Shown piece after piece: positions 34,361 to 43,155 of a stretch of 64,000 bases of DNA. The first letter of the stretch is position 1; each line of letters begins with the position of its first letter. This DNA comes from an uncultured Blautia sp. (GTDB taxonomy: Bacteria > Bacillota > Clostridia > Lachnospirales > Lachnospiraceae). The notes under the pieces were generated by a model, which had not been told where the DNA came from, did not search any database, and saw nothing but the letters and a program-made list of their open reading frames with translations. The stretch is from positions 1 through 64,000 of the forward strand of contig CATXEA010000003.1 of assembly GCA_958367245.1 (NCBI GenBank). Reading direction: 5' to 3'. The position numbers and the translations under genes were made by a program.

Positions 34361-35708
34361 TGGAATAAATACCAGAGAGATGATTCTGGAAATTTTGCTT
34401 GAAATCGAAGAGGAAGGGAAGCACAGCCATATTGCGATTCGCAATGCCCTTTCCAAATATCAGTTCCTTCCCAAACAGGAACGGGCTTTTATCACCCGTG
34501 TGTGCGAGGGAACATTAGAATACAGAATTTTTATTGATTATATTATAGATTCGTTTTCCAAGATTACAGTAGATAAAATGAAGCCTGTAATCCGGGAAAT
34601 CCTGCGAAGCGCAGTTTACCAGATCAAGTTTATGGACAGTGTTCCGGACAGCGCTGTGTGCAATGAAGCAGTGAAGCTTGCCCAGAGGAAAGGTTTTTAT
34701 AATCTGAAGCCTTTCGTAAACGGGGTTCTGCGTACGATTGCAAGAGAAGCAGATACACTGGAGCTTCCGAAAAAAGAGGATGGACTGGTTCGATATCTGT
34801 CTGTGAAATATTCTATGCCGGAAATCCTGGTGAATCGCTGGCTGCAGGACTACGGAGAAGAAAAAACAGAGCTGATTCTGGCAGACTTCCTGAAAGAAAA
34901 GCCGATTACCGTGCGCTGCAGGACTTACCTGAGTTCACAGGAAGAGATTTATAAAAGCCTGACAGAACAGGGAGTAGAGGTAAAACCGGCTCCATATCTG
35001 CCTTATGCGTATGAAATTTCAGATTTTAACCATATCCTTACTCTTGATGCCTTTATCAATGGCAAAATTCTTGTACAGGATGTAAGTTCCATGCTGGTGG
35101 CAGAAGCTGCAGCTCCGCAGAAGGGGGATTATGTTATTGACCTCTGCGCTGCGCCGGGAGGCAAGAGTCTTCATGTGGGAGATAAAATGGAAGGCTATGG
35201 AACAGTAGATGCAAGGGATGTAAGCGACTATAAAGTAGGACTCATCGAAGAAAATATTCGCAGGACAGGTTCTATTAATGTACAGGCGAAAGTACAGGAT
35301 GCGACGATATTTGATGTAGAATCCGAATGTAAGGCGGATATCGTGATTGCAGACGTACCGTGTTCCGGATATGGAGTGATTGGTAAGAAACCCGAGATTA
35401 AATACAGGGTGACGCCTCAGAAGCAGGAGGATATTGTAATCCTTCAGAGGAATATTCTGGATAAGGCGGCAGAGTATGTGAAATCAAGGGGAGTTCTCGT
35501 ATTCAGTACCTGTACCATTGCAAAAGAAGAAAATGAAGAAAACATGATGTGGTTTTTGAACAATCATCCGGCGTTCAGACTGGAAAGTCTGGATCCATAT
35601 CTTCCGGAGGAGCTTCACTGTGAGACGACTGCGCTGGGATATCTGCAGCTTCTTCCGGGAGTACATAAAACAGATGGTTTCTTCATTGCAAGATTTAGGA
35701 GAAAATAA
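34353..35708 (+). CDS. rsmB: 16S rRNA (cytosine-967-C5)-methyltransferase
   Basis: A 451-residue SAM-dependent methyltransferase of the small subunit. An N-terminal NusB-like RNA-binding domain (about 1-140) precedes the catalytic domain with the SAM loop DLCAAPGGKSLH, the catalytic ADVPCSGYG and STCTIAKEENEEN cysteine motifs. I choose GTG 34353 because GGAGGAAG at 34337-34344 is well spaced for it. The frame itself is open from 34332. The start lies inside the end of the YugP gene (8-nt overlap), indicating translational coupling. Confidence 0.95.
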   Translation: MTNGINTREMILEILLEIEEEGKHSHIAIRNALSKYQFLPKQERAFITRVCEGTLEYRIFIDYIIDSFSKITVDKMKPVIREILRSAVYQIKFMDSVPDSAVCNEAVKLAQRKGFYNLKPFVNGVLRTIAREADTLELPKKEDGLVRYLSVKYSMPEILVNRWLQDYGEEKTELILADFLKEKPITVRCRTYLSSQEEIYKSLTEQGVEVKPAPYLPYAYEISDFNHILTLDAFINGKILVQDVSSMLVAEAAAPQKGDYVIDLCAAPGGKSLHVGDKMEGYGTVDARDVSDYKVGLIEENIRRTGSINVQAKVQDATIFDVESECKADIVIADVPCSGYGVIGKKPEIKYRVTPQKQEDIVILQRNILDKAAEYVKSRGVLVFSTCTIAKEENEENMMWFLNNHPAFRLESLDPYLPEELHCETTALGYLQLLPGVHKTDGFFIARFRRK

Positions 35709-35711
35709 AAA

Positions 35712-36752
35712 ATGACAGACATTAAGTCTATGAATATGGAAGAACTCAAAGCGCTGATGACTGAATTGGGAGATAAGCCCTTCCGTGCAAAGCAGATTTA
35801 TAGCTGGCTTCATGAGCGGCTGGTTACTTCCTATGACGAAATGACCAATATACCCAAAAGCCTGAAAGAAAAACTGAAGGATTATCCGATTACAGCGCTG
35901 GAAATGGTAGATGTGCAGATTTCCAAAATTGACGGTACAAGGAAATATCTTTTTCGTTTAAGCGACGGAAACGTGATAGAGAGTGTACTGATGCGCTATA
36001 AACATGGAAATTCCGTATGTATTTCCTCTCAGGTGGGATGCAGAATGGGCTGCCGTTTCTGCGCTTCTACGATTGGAGGTCTTACAAGAGGTCTTCAGGC
36101 GTCGGAAATGCTGGATCAGATTTACAGAATTCAGGTTTTAAGCGGAGAGAGAGTTTCCAATGTGGTTGTGATGGGAACAGGAGAACCGCTGGATAATTAT
36201 GAGAATCTTCTGCGGTTTATACATATCCTTACAGAAGAAGGCGGGCTTCACATCAGCCAGAGAAACCTGACGGTATCTACCTGCGGTCTTGTTCCGAAGA
36301 TGTATGAGCTGGCGAAAGAGAAGTTTCAGATGACTCTGGCGCTTTCTCTTCATGCTCCAAACGACGAAAAGCGTCAGGAGCTTATGCCGATCGCCAGAAA
36401 ATATACAATGGATGAAGTGCTGGATGCATGCAGGAATTATTTTGAGGAGACCGGACGCAGGATTACCTTTGAGTACAGCCTTGTGGCAGGCGTCAATGAC
36501 AGCGATCAGGACGCAAGGGAGCTTTCAGGAAAGATTGGAGATATCAACTGTCATGTTAATCTGATTCCTGTAAATCCTATCAAGGAGCGGTCATTTCAGC
36601 GTTCTACCCGTCAGGCGGTGGAGAATTTTAAAATTAAACTTGAAAAATGCGGAATAAATGTTACTATTAGAAGGGAAATGGGCAGCGATATTGACGGTGC
36701 CTGTGGACAGTTAAGAAAAAGCTATATGGAAAAAACAGAAAGCGAGAAGTGA
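35712..36752 (+). CDS. rlmN: Dual-specificity rRNA/tRNA adenine-C2 methyltransferase
   Basis: A 346-residue radical-SAM enzyme that methylates A2503 of 23S rRNA and A37 of tRNAs. The cluster motif CxxxCxxC reads GCRMGCRFCAST. Other landmarks are VVMGTGEPLDNYENLLRF and LSLHAPNDEKRQELMP, and the C-terminal catalytic Cys in GACGQL. It lies three bases after rsmB and one base before the phosphatase gene. Confidence 0.97.
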   Translation: MTDIKSMNMEELKALMTELGDKPFRAKQIYSWLHERLVTSYDEMTNIPKSLKEKLKDYPITALEMVDVQISKIDGTRKYLFRLSDGNVIESVLMRYKHGNSVCISSQVGCRMGCRFCASTIGGLTRGLQASEMLDQIYRIQVLSGERVSNVVVMGTGEPLDNYENLLRFIHILTEEGGLHISQRNLTVSTCGLVPKMYELAKEKFQMTLALSLHAPNDEKRQELMPIARKYTMDEVLDACRNYFEETGRRITFEYSLVAGVNDSDQDARELSGKIGDINCHVNLIPVNPIKERSFQRSTRQAVENFKIKLEKCGINVTIRREMGSDIDGACGQLRKSYMEKTESEK

Positions 36753-36753
36753 C

Positions 36754-37500
36754 ATGAGGGTATATTCAGCTACTGATGTGGGGCAACTAAGGACAACGAA
36801 TCAGGATTATGTGTTTGCCTCCCCGAACCCGGTTGGAAATCTTCCAAATCTGTTTGTCGTTGCAGACGGTATGGGCGGGCATAATGCAGGCGACTACGCT
36901 TCCTCCCATGCTGTACAGACTATGGTAGATGAAATCAGGCAGGATGCAGATTACAATCCTGTAAAGGTAATCCGTCATGCCATTGAAAGTGCAAATACGG
37001 AAATTATCAATCAGGCGGAGAACGACGAAAAACGGAAAGGCATGGGAACGACCATGGTAGTAGCTACTATCGTGGGAAATTATGCTTATGTGGCTAATGT
37101 GGGAGACAGCCGTCTTTATATGATCAACGAGAAGATTCAGCAGATAACAAAAGACCACTCATGGGTGCAGGAACTGGTGAGAAGAGGCGAGATTAATGCA
37201 GAGGAAGCAAGAAACCGCCGGGATAAGAATGTGATCACCAGAGCGCTGGGTGCGGAAAAAACAGTTGATATCGATTTCTTTGATCTGAGACTGGACCCCG
37301 GATGTACAATACTGATGTGCTCAGACGGACTCAGCAACATGGTAGAGGACAGCCGGATCGAAGAAATTATATTGGAACCGGATAAAAGTCCTGAGGAAAA
37401 GGGGCAGGCTCTTATCGAAGAGGCAAACCGTAACGGCGGAAAGGACAATATTGCAATAGTATTGGTAGAACCATTCACAAATGAGGTGGAGAAATGTTAA
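36754..37500 (+). CDS. prpC: PP2C-family serine/threonine phosphatase (Stp/PrpC)
   Basis: A 248-residue metal-dependent phosphatase. The PP2C metal motifs are visible: VADGMGGHNAGDYAS, GMGTTMVVA, VGDSRLY, CSDGLSNMV and GKDNIAIVL. It has no membrane segment and so is cytosolic. It reverses phosphorylation by the PASTA kinase encoded immediately downstream; the two frames overlap by 7 nt. The pair typically tunes wall synthesis and division in Firmicutes. Confidence 0.95.
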   Translation: MRVYSATDVGQLRTTNQDYVFASPNPVGNLPNLFVVADGMGGHNAGDYASSHAVQTMVDEIRQDADYNPVKVIRHAIESANTEIINQAENDEKRKGMGTTMVVATIVGNYAYVANVGDSRLYMINEKIQQITKDHSWVQELVRRGEINAEEARNRRDKNVITRALGAEKTVDIDFFDLRLDPGCTILMCSDGLSNMVEDSRIEEIILEPDKSPEEKGQALIEEANRNGGKDNIAIVLVEPFTNEVEKC

Positions 37501-39716
37501 AGACGGGAATGATTATAGCGGAACGCTATGAAATTTTAGGAAAAATCGGTACCGGCGGAATGGCGGATGTCTATAAGGCGAAGGATCATAAGCTGAACCG
37601 TTTTGTGGCTATAAAGGTGCTGAAGCCCGAATTCAGGGAAGATACGACATTTATTCGCAAATTCCGCAGCGAGGCTCAGGCAGCAGCCGGATTGACACAT
37701 CCGAATATTGTAAATGTATTTGACGTAGGAGACGATGAAGGCGTTTACTACATCGTTATGGAACTGATCGAAGGAATTACCCTGAAGGAATATATTTCCA
37801 AGAAGGGCAGACTTTCTGTCAAGGAAGCGACAAGTATCGCGATTCAGGTATCTATGGGACTGGAGGCGGCTCACAGCCACGGGATTGTACACCGTGATGT
37901 GAAACCGCAGAATATCATTATTTCCATGGACGGTAAGGTAAAGGTAACTGATTTCGGTATTGCCCGCGCGGCATCCTCTAATACAATCAGTTCCAATGTA
38001 ATGGGCTCTGTTCATTACAGTTCTCCGGAACAGGTAAGAGGCGGATACAGTGATGAGAAAAGTGATATCTATTCACTTGGTATCACGCTTTATGAAATGG
38101 TGACAGGAAGGGTTCCGTTTGACGGGGACACGACTGTGGCGATTGCGATTAAGCATCTTCAGGAGGAAATGGTTCCTCCGAGTATTTATGCAGAAGATCT
38201 TCCGAATAGTCTGGAGCAGATTATCTCTAAATGTACACAGAAGAGCGTTGACCGCCGTTACAGCCGCATGGAGGATGTGATAGCAGATCTGAAGCATTCT
38301 CTTATCGACCCTCAGGGAGATTTCGTTAAGCTGACGTCTGTAGATACAGAGGCTAAGACTGTGGTTATTTCCGATAAAGAATTAGGTGAGATTAAACATA
38401 CGCCGAAACAGATTTCGAAACAGGAAGCAGCGAGTCTGGAAGCTGAGGTAAATGAGACAGATTACGAGGATTCCGAGGAAGAAATTTACAGACGAAAACA
38501 GCAGAAGCGTGATACAGGCAGAAGAAGCAGCAGTACGTCTTCTGGAGGCGGGCGTCGGAAATCAAAGAAAAAGAGAGGCGTCAGTCATGGTCTTACGATA
38601 GTTGCATTTATCGGCGGAGCAGCGATTCTGATAGCGGCAATCTTTTTTATTGCCCGTACAGCAGGACTTATCGGCGGAGACAAAAATCCGGCAGAGGGAC
38701 AGAAGCAGGAACAGAATCAGCCGAAGGATGACGAGAGCCTTGTAGTAGTTCCTGATCTGGTAGGAAAAACCGAAACAGAAGCAACAGAGATAACGAAGGA
38801 TATGCATCTTGGAATTCAGTTCATGGGAGAAGAGGCTTCTACTCAGGAAAAGGGCAGAATAAGCAGACAGGACATTGAACCGGGAGAAAAGGTTCAGGCA
38901 TATTCAATCATACAGTATTATGTCAGCAAGGGCGCGCAGGAAGTGAAGGTTCCGGATACAGACGGACGTACAGGAATCGAGGCGCAGCAGATTCTTGAGG
39001 ATATGGGATTCACAGTAACTGTACAGAAAGAATACAGTGAACTGGATGAGAATGGTTATCCTTTTGTAGACCCGGGCTACGCATACTATACGATACCGGA
39101 AGCAGGTACAACTGTGAAATCAACAGATACCATTACGCTGGTCATCAGCCGTGGCGTAGATTACGGAGACAGTTTTGAAGTACCGAGTGTTGTTGGTACT
39201 CAGAGAGATGAAGCGATTACCGCTCTGGGTAAATTCCTGGATGTCAGAGTTGAGGAACAGATGAGCGCTGAAGTTCCGGCAGGAGAAGTTATTTCCCAGA
39301 GTCCGGACGCTTATGAATGGGTAGATCCGGATGACGGTATTACAATTACAGTCAGTACAGGAAACACAGATCCTTCCGCAGCAAAAGCGGAAACAACGGA
39401 TAACGGAGCGACAGCACAGCAGTCTGCAGCGCAGCAGCAGGCAGCGGCAAACGGTGAGGTATGGAAATGTACGCAGAGTCTGAATACACCGACAGGATAT
39501 GCGGGAGGCCCTGTACGTCTGGAACTGATTCAGGAAGTCGGCGGTGAATCCAAGGCATCTGTTGTAGTGGAGGGACAGGTTCTGCAGTTCCCGTATGACC
39601 TTAATATCACAGGAGCGCCGGGAGTGAGTGACGGAACTCTTTATCTTTCCGAAGAAGTCAACGGAACGTATAAGGAGCTTGGACATTATCCGATTAAATT
39701 CTCGAAGGCAGAGTGA
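37494..39716 (+). CDS. prkC: PASTA-domain serine/threonine protein kinase
   Basis: A 740-residue transmembrane kinase. Cytosolic kinase domain (about 10-270): glycine loop GTGGMADVYKAKD, Lys in FVAIKVLK, catalytic HRDVKPQNI, DFGIARA. A basic juxtamembrane stretch (RRSSSTSSGGGRRKSKKKRG) leads to one membrane segment (LTIVAFIGGAAILIAAIFFI). Outside are three PASTA repeats (VPDLVGKTETEA, VPDTDGRTGIEA, VPSVVGTQRDEA) that sense muropeptides or lipid II. An Ala/Gln-rich linker and a C-terminal beta-rich domain of ~90 residues follow, beyond the minimal family architecture. It is coupled to its phosphatase and followed by rsgA, the classical Firmicutes order. Confidence 0.96.
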   Translation: MLKTGMIIAERYEILGKIGTGGMADVYKAKDHKLNRFVAIKVLKPEFREDTTFIRKFRSEAQAAAGLTHPNIVNVFDVGDDEGVYYIVMELIEGITLKEYISKKGRLSVKEATSIAIQVSMGLEAAHSHGIVHRDVKPQNIIISMDGKVKVTDFGIARAASSNTISSNVMGSVHYSSPEQVRGGYSDEKSDIYSLGITLYEMVTGRVPFDGDTTVAIAIKHLQEEMVPPSIYAEDLPNSLEQIISKCTQKSVDRRYSRMEDVIADLKHSLIDPQGDFVKLTSVDTEAKTVVISDKELGEIKHTPKQISKQEAASLEAEVNETDYEDSEEEIYRRKQQKRDTGRRSSSTSSGGGRRKSKKKRGVSHGLTIVAFIGGAAILIAAIFFIARTAGLIGGDKNPAEGQKQEQNQPKDDESLVVVPDLVGKTETEATEITKDMHLGIQFMGEEASTQEKGRISRQDIEPGEKVQAYSIIQYYVSKGAQEVKVPDTDGRTGIEAQQILEDMGFTVTVQKEYSELDENGYPFVDPGYAYYTIPEAGTTVKSTDTITLVISRGVDYGDSFEVPSVVGTQRDEAITALGKFLDVRVEEQMSAEVPAGEVISQSPDAYEWVDPDDGITITVSTGNTDPSAAKAETTDNGATAQQSAAQQQAAANGEVWKCTQSLNTPTGYAGGPVRLELIQEVGGESKASVVVEGQVLQFPYDLNITGAPGVSDGTLYLSEEVNGTYKELGHYPIKFSKAE

Positions 39717-39719
39717 TTT

Positions 39720-40598
39720 ATGCAGGGAAAAATTATAAAAGGAATTGCCGGATTTTATTATATTCACGCAGAAAACAGCGAGGTATATGAATGCAAAGCG
39801 AAAGGGATTTTCCGCAAGGATAATCAAAAGCCGCTGGTAGGAGATAATGTGGAGATTGAAATTCTGGACGAGAAGGAGAAGGTGGGAAATATTACCGCCA
39901 TCCTTCCCAGAAAGAATGCGCTTATCCGTCCGGCAGTGGCGAATGTTGATCAGGCTTTCGTCATTTTTGCAATGGAGAATCCGAAACCGAACTTTCTGCT
40001 TCTTGACAGATTTCTGATTATGATGGAGCAGCAGGGAGTACCGGCTGTAATCTGTTTTAACAAAAAAGATCTGGCAGCGCAGGAAGAACTGGAATTTCTC
40101 TGCGAGACATATAAAGGATGCGGATATCACGTAATCCTTTCCAGCGCTCTTAAAGGCGAGGGGCTGGAAGAAATCAGACAGATACTCAGAGGGAAGACCA
40201 CAGTTGTGGCAGGTCCTTCCGGTGTCGGGAAATCTTCCTTGACCAATGCGCTTCAGGAGGGAGTGCAGATGGAGACTGGGGAAATCAGCAGGAAACTGAA
40301 AAGAGGACGTCATACGACGAGACATTCTCAGGTGATTCCGGTAGAAGAGGATACCTATCTGGTGGATACGCCGGGATTTTCTTCCCTGTACCTTACAGAT
40401 ATGGAGGAACAGGAACTGAAGGATTATTTCCCGGAATTTCGGGAGTATGAAGGGAAATGCAGATTTCAGGGATGCAGGCATATCCATGAACCGCAGTGCG
40501 CGGTAAAGGAAGCGCTGGAGAATCATAAAATCAGCAGTCTCAGGTATGAGGATTATCTTGGACTTTACGAAGAATTGAAAGAGAAAAGGAGATACTAA
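39720..40598 (+). CDS. rsgA: Ribosome small-subunit-dependent GTPase A
   Basis: A 292-residue circularly permuted GTPase that assists late 30S maturation. OB-fold N-terminus, then G4 (CFNKKDL) before G1 (GPSGVGKSSL) and G3 (VDTPGF). The C-terminal zinc site reads CRFQGCRHIHEPQC. It lies 3 nt after prkC and abuts rpe, which starts at the next base after its stop. Confidence 0.96.
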   Translation: MQGKIIKGIAGFYYIHAENSEVYECKAKGIFRKDNQKPLVGDNVEIEILDEKEKVGNITAILPRKNALIRPAVANVDQAFVIFAMENPKPNFLLLDRFLIMMEQQGVPAVICFNKKDLAAQEELEFLCETYKGCGYHVILSSALKGEGLEEIRQILRGKTTVVAGPSGVGKSSLTNALQEGVQMETGEISRKLKRGRHTTRHSQVIPVEEDTYLVDTPGFSSLYLTDMEEQELKDYFPEFREYEGKCRFQGCRHIHEPQCAVKEALENHKISSLRYEDYLGLYEELKEKRRY

Positions 40599-41267
40599 AT
40601 GATGTATCAATTGTGCCCTTCGATTTTGGCAGCAGATTTTAACAGACTGGGGGAGCAGATTAAAGCGTTGGAAGCAGAAGGTGTGGAGTGGCTTCACATT
40701 GATGTTATGGACGGGGATTTCGTACCGAGCATTTCTTTTGGAATGCCGGTAATCAAGTCTATTCGTAAAGAATCCAGACTGTTCTTCGATGTACATCTGA
40801 TGGTTACAGAGCCGGAAAGATATATTCAGGATTTCGTCAACTGCGGAGCTGATTCCATCACAGTACATGCGGAAGCGTGTGAGGATTTGGAAAGAACGGT
40901 GGAACTGATTCGCGATGCAGGAGTAAAAGTGGGGGTTTCCATTAAGCCTGCTACACCTGTAAACGATATCAGTCATCTTCTTCCGGATATTGATATGGTC
41001 CTTATTATGACTGTGCAGCCGGGCTTCGGAGGTCAGAAGTACATGGATGAATGTACAGAAAAAATCCGGGAAGTTCGTGAACTGATCAGCAGAGAGGAGT
41101 TAGACGTTGATGTGGAGGTCGATGGCGGAATTACAGATGGAACGCTGGAAACAGTAATAGAAGCTGGTGCAAATATTATCGTTGCGGGTTCTTATGTTTT
41201 TAACGGAGACCTTCAGACAAATGTGAAAAAAATCCTTACAAAGATGAATGAACTTAGCGAGGAATAA
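40599..41267 (+). CDS. rpe: Ribulose-phosphate 3-epimerase
   Basis: A 222-residue TIM-barrel enzyme interconverting ribulose-5-phosphate and xylulose-5-phosphate. It shows LCPSILAADFNRLGEQIKAL, the metal/catalytic HIDVMDGDFVPSISFG, HLMVTEPERYI, TVQPGFGGQKYM and DVEVDGGI. The start could be either Met of the ATGATG pair (40599 or 40602). AAAAGGAG at 40585-40592 fits both. Confidence 0.96.
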   Translation: MMYQLCPSILAADFNRLGEQIKALEAEGVEWLHIDVMDGDFVPSISFGMPVIKSIRKESRLFFDVHLMVTEPERYIQDFVNCGADSITVHAEACEDLERTVELIRDAGVKVGVSIKPATPVNDISHLLPDIDMVLIMTVQPGFGGQKYMDECTEKIREVRELISREELDVDVEVDGGITDGTLETVIEAGANIIVAGSYVFNGDLQTNVKKILTKMNELSEE

Positions 41268-41282
41268 ATAACGAGGAACAGT

Positions 41283-41954
41283 ATGACAGATACAGTGATC
41301 GTAAGCGGGGGCAATATCCAGACTGGTTTTGCCCTCGATTTTTTGGAAAAACTGACACAGGAACAACAAAAAAAAGAACTGCTTCTTATTGCGGCTGACA
41401 AAGGACTGGAGTTTTTTATGGAAACGGGGATAGTGCCGGATGCCGCAGTGGGGGATTTCGACAGCCTTTCAGAAAAAGGAAAGGAATATCTTGCCTGTCA
41501 CAGTCAGATAGAGGTAAAAAAACTAAGACCGGAAAAGGATGATTCGGATACACAGTGCGCCCTTTATCTGGCGGAAGAAAAGGGAGGAAAAAATATCCTT
41601 CTCCTTGGGGCGACAGGCACAAGGCTTGACCATGTTATCGCAAACATGGAGCTTCTTCTCCTTGGAAAAAAGAGAGGACTTACTGTTGCAATGGCAGACA
41701 GAAATAATTACATTTCTCTTATAGAGAGTGGTTTTGAAATAAAAAGAACCGGACAATTCGGGAAGTATATCTCTTTTTTCCCTATGGGAGGAGATGTGCG
41801 GGGGCTGACACTGGAAGGATTCAAATATCCTCTTGACAGACATTATCTCACCGCATCAGACAGCGGCCTTACCGTGAGCAACGAAATCATGGAAGACACG
41901 GGAAAGGTAACATTTGAGTCAGGAAACCTGCTTATGATTATGTCCCGGGATTGA
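41283..41954 (+). CDS. thiN: Thiamine pyrophosphokinase
   Basis: A 223-residue enzyme that transfers pyrophosphate from ATP to thiamine. It has LLIAADKGLEFFMETG, DAAVGDFDSLSEKG and the acidic KDDSDTQCAL segment that binds metal and substrate, plus the GATGTRLDHVIANMELL loop. It is the last gene of the murE operon and follows rpe by 15 nt, the usual rsgA-rpe-thiN order in Firmicutes. Confidence 0.93.
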   Translation: MTDTVIVSGGNIQTGFALDFLEKLTQEQQKKELLLIAADKGLEFFMETGIVPDAAVGDFDSLSEKGKEYLACHSQIEVKKLRPEKDDSDTQCALYLAEEKGGKNILLLGATGTRLDHVIANMELLLLGKKRGLTVAMADRNNYISLIESGFEIKRTGQFGKYISFFPMGGDVRGLTLEGFKYPLDRHYLTASDSGLTVSNEIMEDTGKVTFESGNLLMIMSRD

Positions 41955-41965
41955 GAATACGCCTC

Positions 41966-41994
41966 TGGACGCAGGAGAATTGTTATGGTAGAAT
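41966..41994 (+). promoter_or_regulatory. Promoter candidate for ychF
   Basis: TGGACG (41966-41971), a 17-bp spacer and TAGAAT (41989-41994) with an extended TG at 41986. It lies in the 92-base gap after thiN. Confidence 0.55.
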
Positions 41995-42046
41995 AATGTA
42001 AATATTTGTAATTTTAACACTAACATACAGAAAGAAAGGACTTACT

Positions 42047-43144
42047 ATGAAACTTGGTATTGTAGGTTTACCTAATGTAGGAAAAAGTACATTGTTTAAC
42101 TCTTTGACAAAAGCAGGAGCAGAGTCTGCAAACTATCCGTTCTGTACGATTGACCCGAATGTGGGCGTTGTAACAGTACCGGATGAGAGACTGAAGCTTC
42201 TCGGGGATTTCTATCATTCTAAAAAAGTGACCCCGGCAGTAATTGAATTCGTAGATATTGCAGGGCTTGTGAAAGGCGCTTCCAAGGGCGAAGGTCTTGG
42301 AAACCAGTTCCTTGCAAATATTCGTGAGGTGGATGCGATTGTCCACGTTGTACGCTGCTTCGAGGATTCCAATGTCATTCATGTGGATGGATGCATTGAC
42401 CCTCTTCGCGATATCGAAACCATTAATCTGGAGCTGATTTTCTCAGATTTGGAAATTCTTGAGAGAAGAATCGCAAAAGTAACAAAGACAGCCCGTATGG
42501 ATAAGGAGGCAGCCAAAGAACTTGACTTCCTTGAGAAAGTAAAGAAACATCTGGAAGACGGACAGATGGCAATTTCCATGGAACTGGAGTCAGAGGATGA
42601 AGAAGGATGGATGGGAACATATAATCTTCTTACATGGAAACCTGTTATCTACGCTGCGAATGTTCTGGAAGACGACCTTGCAGATGACGGCGCGTCCAAT
42701 GCTCATGTGGAGGCAGTTCGTAAATTTGCGGCAGAACAGAACAGTGAGATTTTTGTAATCTGCGCACAGATTGAGCAGGAAATCGCAGAGCTTGATGACG
42801 ATGAGAAAAAGATGTTTCTGGAGGACCTTGGACTTACAGAGTCAGGCCTTGAGAAGCTTGTACGCGCAAGCTACCATCTCCTTGGTCTTATGAGCTTCCT
42901 GACATCAGGAGAAGATGAGACAAGAGCATGGACCATTAAGATTGGAACAAAGGCTCCTCAGGCAGCAGGAAAAATCCACACGGATTTCGAAAGAGGATTT
43001 ATTAAGGCTGAGGTTGTCAATTATCAGGATCTTCTGGACTGCGGTTCTTATGCAGGCGCCAGAGAAAAAGGTCTGGTACGAATGGAAGGGAAAGAATACG
43101 TTGTTCAGGACGGCGATGTGATTCTGTTCAGATTTAACGTATAA
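42047..43144 (+). CDS. ychF: Redox-regulated ATPase/GTPase YchF (OBG family)
   Basis: A 365-residue P-loop NTPase associated with ribosomes and stress responses, usually preferring ATP. It has G1 GLPNVGKSTLFNSLTKA, the G3 region DIAGLVKGASKGEGLGNQFL, a central helical arm and a C-terminal TGS domain. AGAAAGGAC precedes the ATG. It is separated by its own promoter from thiN and is followed 12 nt later by lgt. Confidence 0.96.
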   Translation: MKLGIVGLPNVGKSTLFNSLTKAGAESANYPFCTIDPNVGVVTVPDERLKLLGDFYHSKKVTPAVIEFVDIAGLVKGASKGEGLGNQFLANIREVDAIVHVVRCFEDSNVIHVDGCIDPLRDIETINLELIFSDLEILERRIAKVTKTARMDKEAAKELDFLEKVKKHLEDGQMAISMELESEDEEGWMGTYNLLTWKPVIYAANVLEDDLADDGASNAHVEAVRKFAAEQNSEIFVICAQIEQEIAELDDDEKKMFLEDLGLTESGLEKLVRASYHLLGLMSFLTSGEDETRAWTIKIGTKAPQAAGKIHTDFERGFIKAEVVNYQDLLDCGSYAGAREKGLVRMEGKEYVVQDGDVILFRFNV

Positions 43145-43155
43145 ACAGGTGATAT

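Noticed and set aside
39120..40976. 618-codon minus-strand frame opposite prkC, rsgA and rpe
   Set aside because: It is antisense to three clearly recognised genes and has no family features or ribosome site. The long open frame reflects codon bias of the opposite strand.
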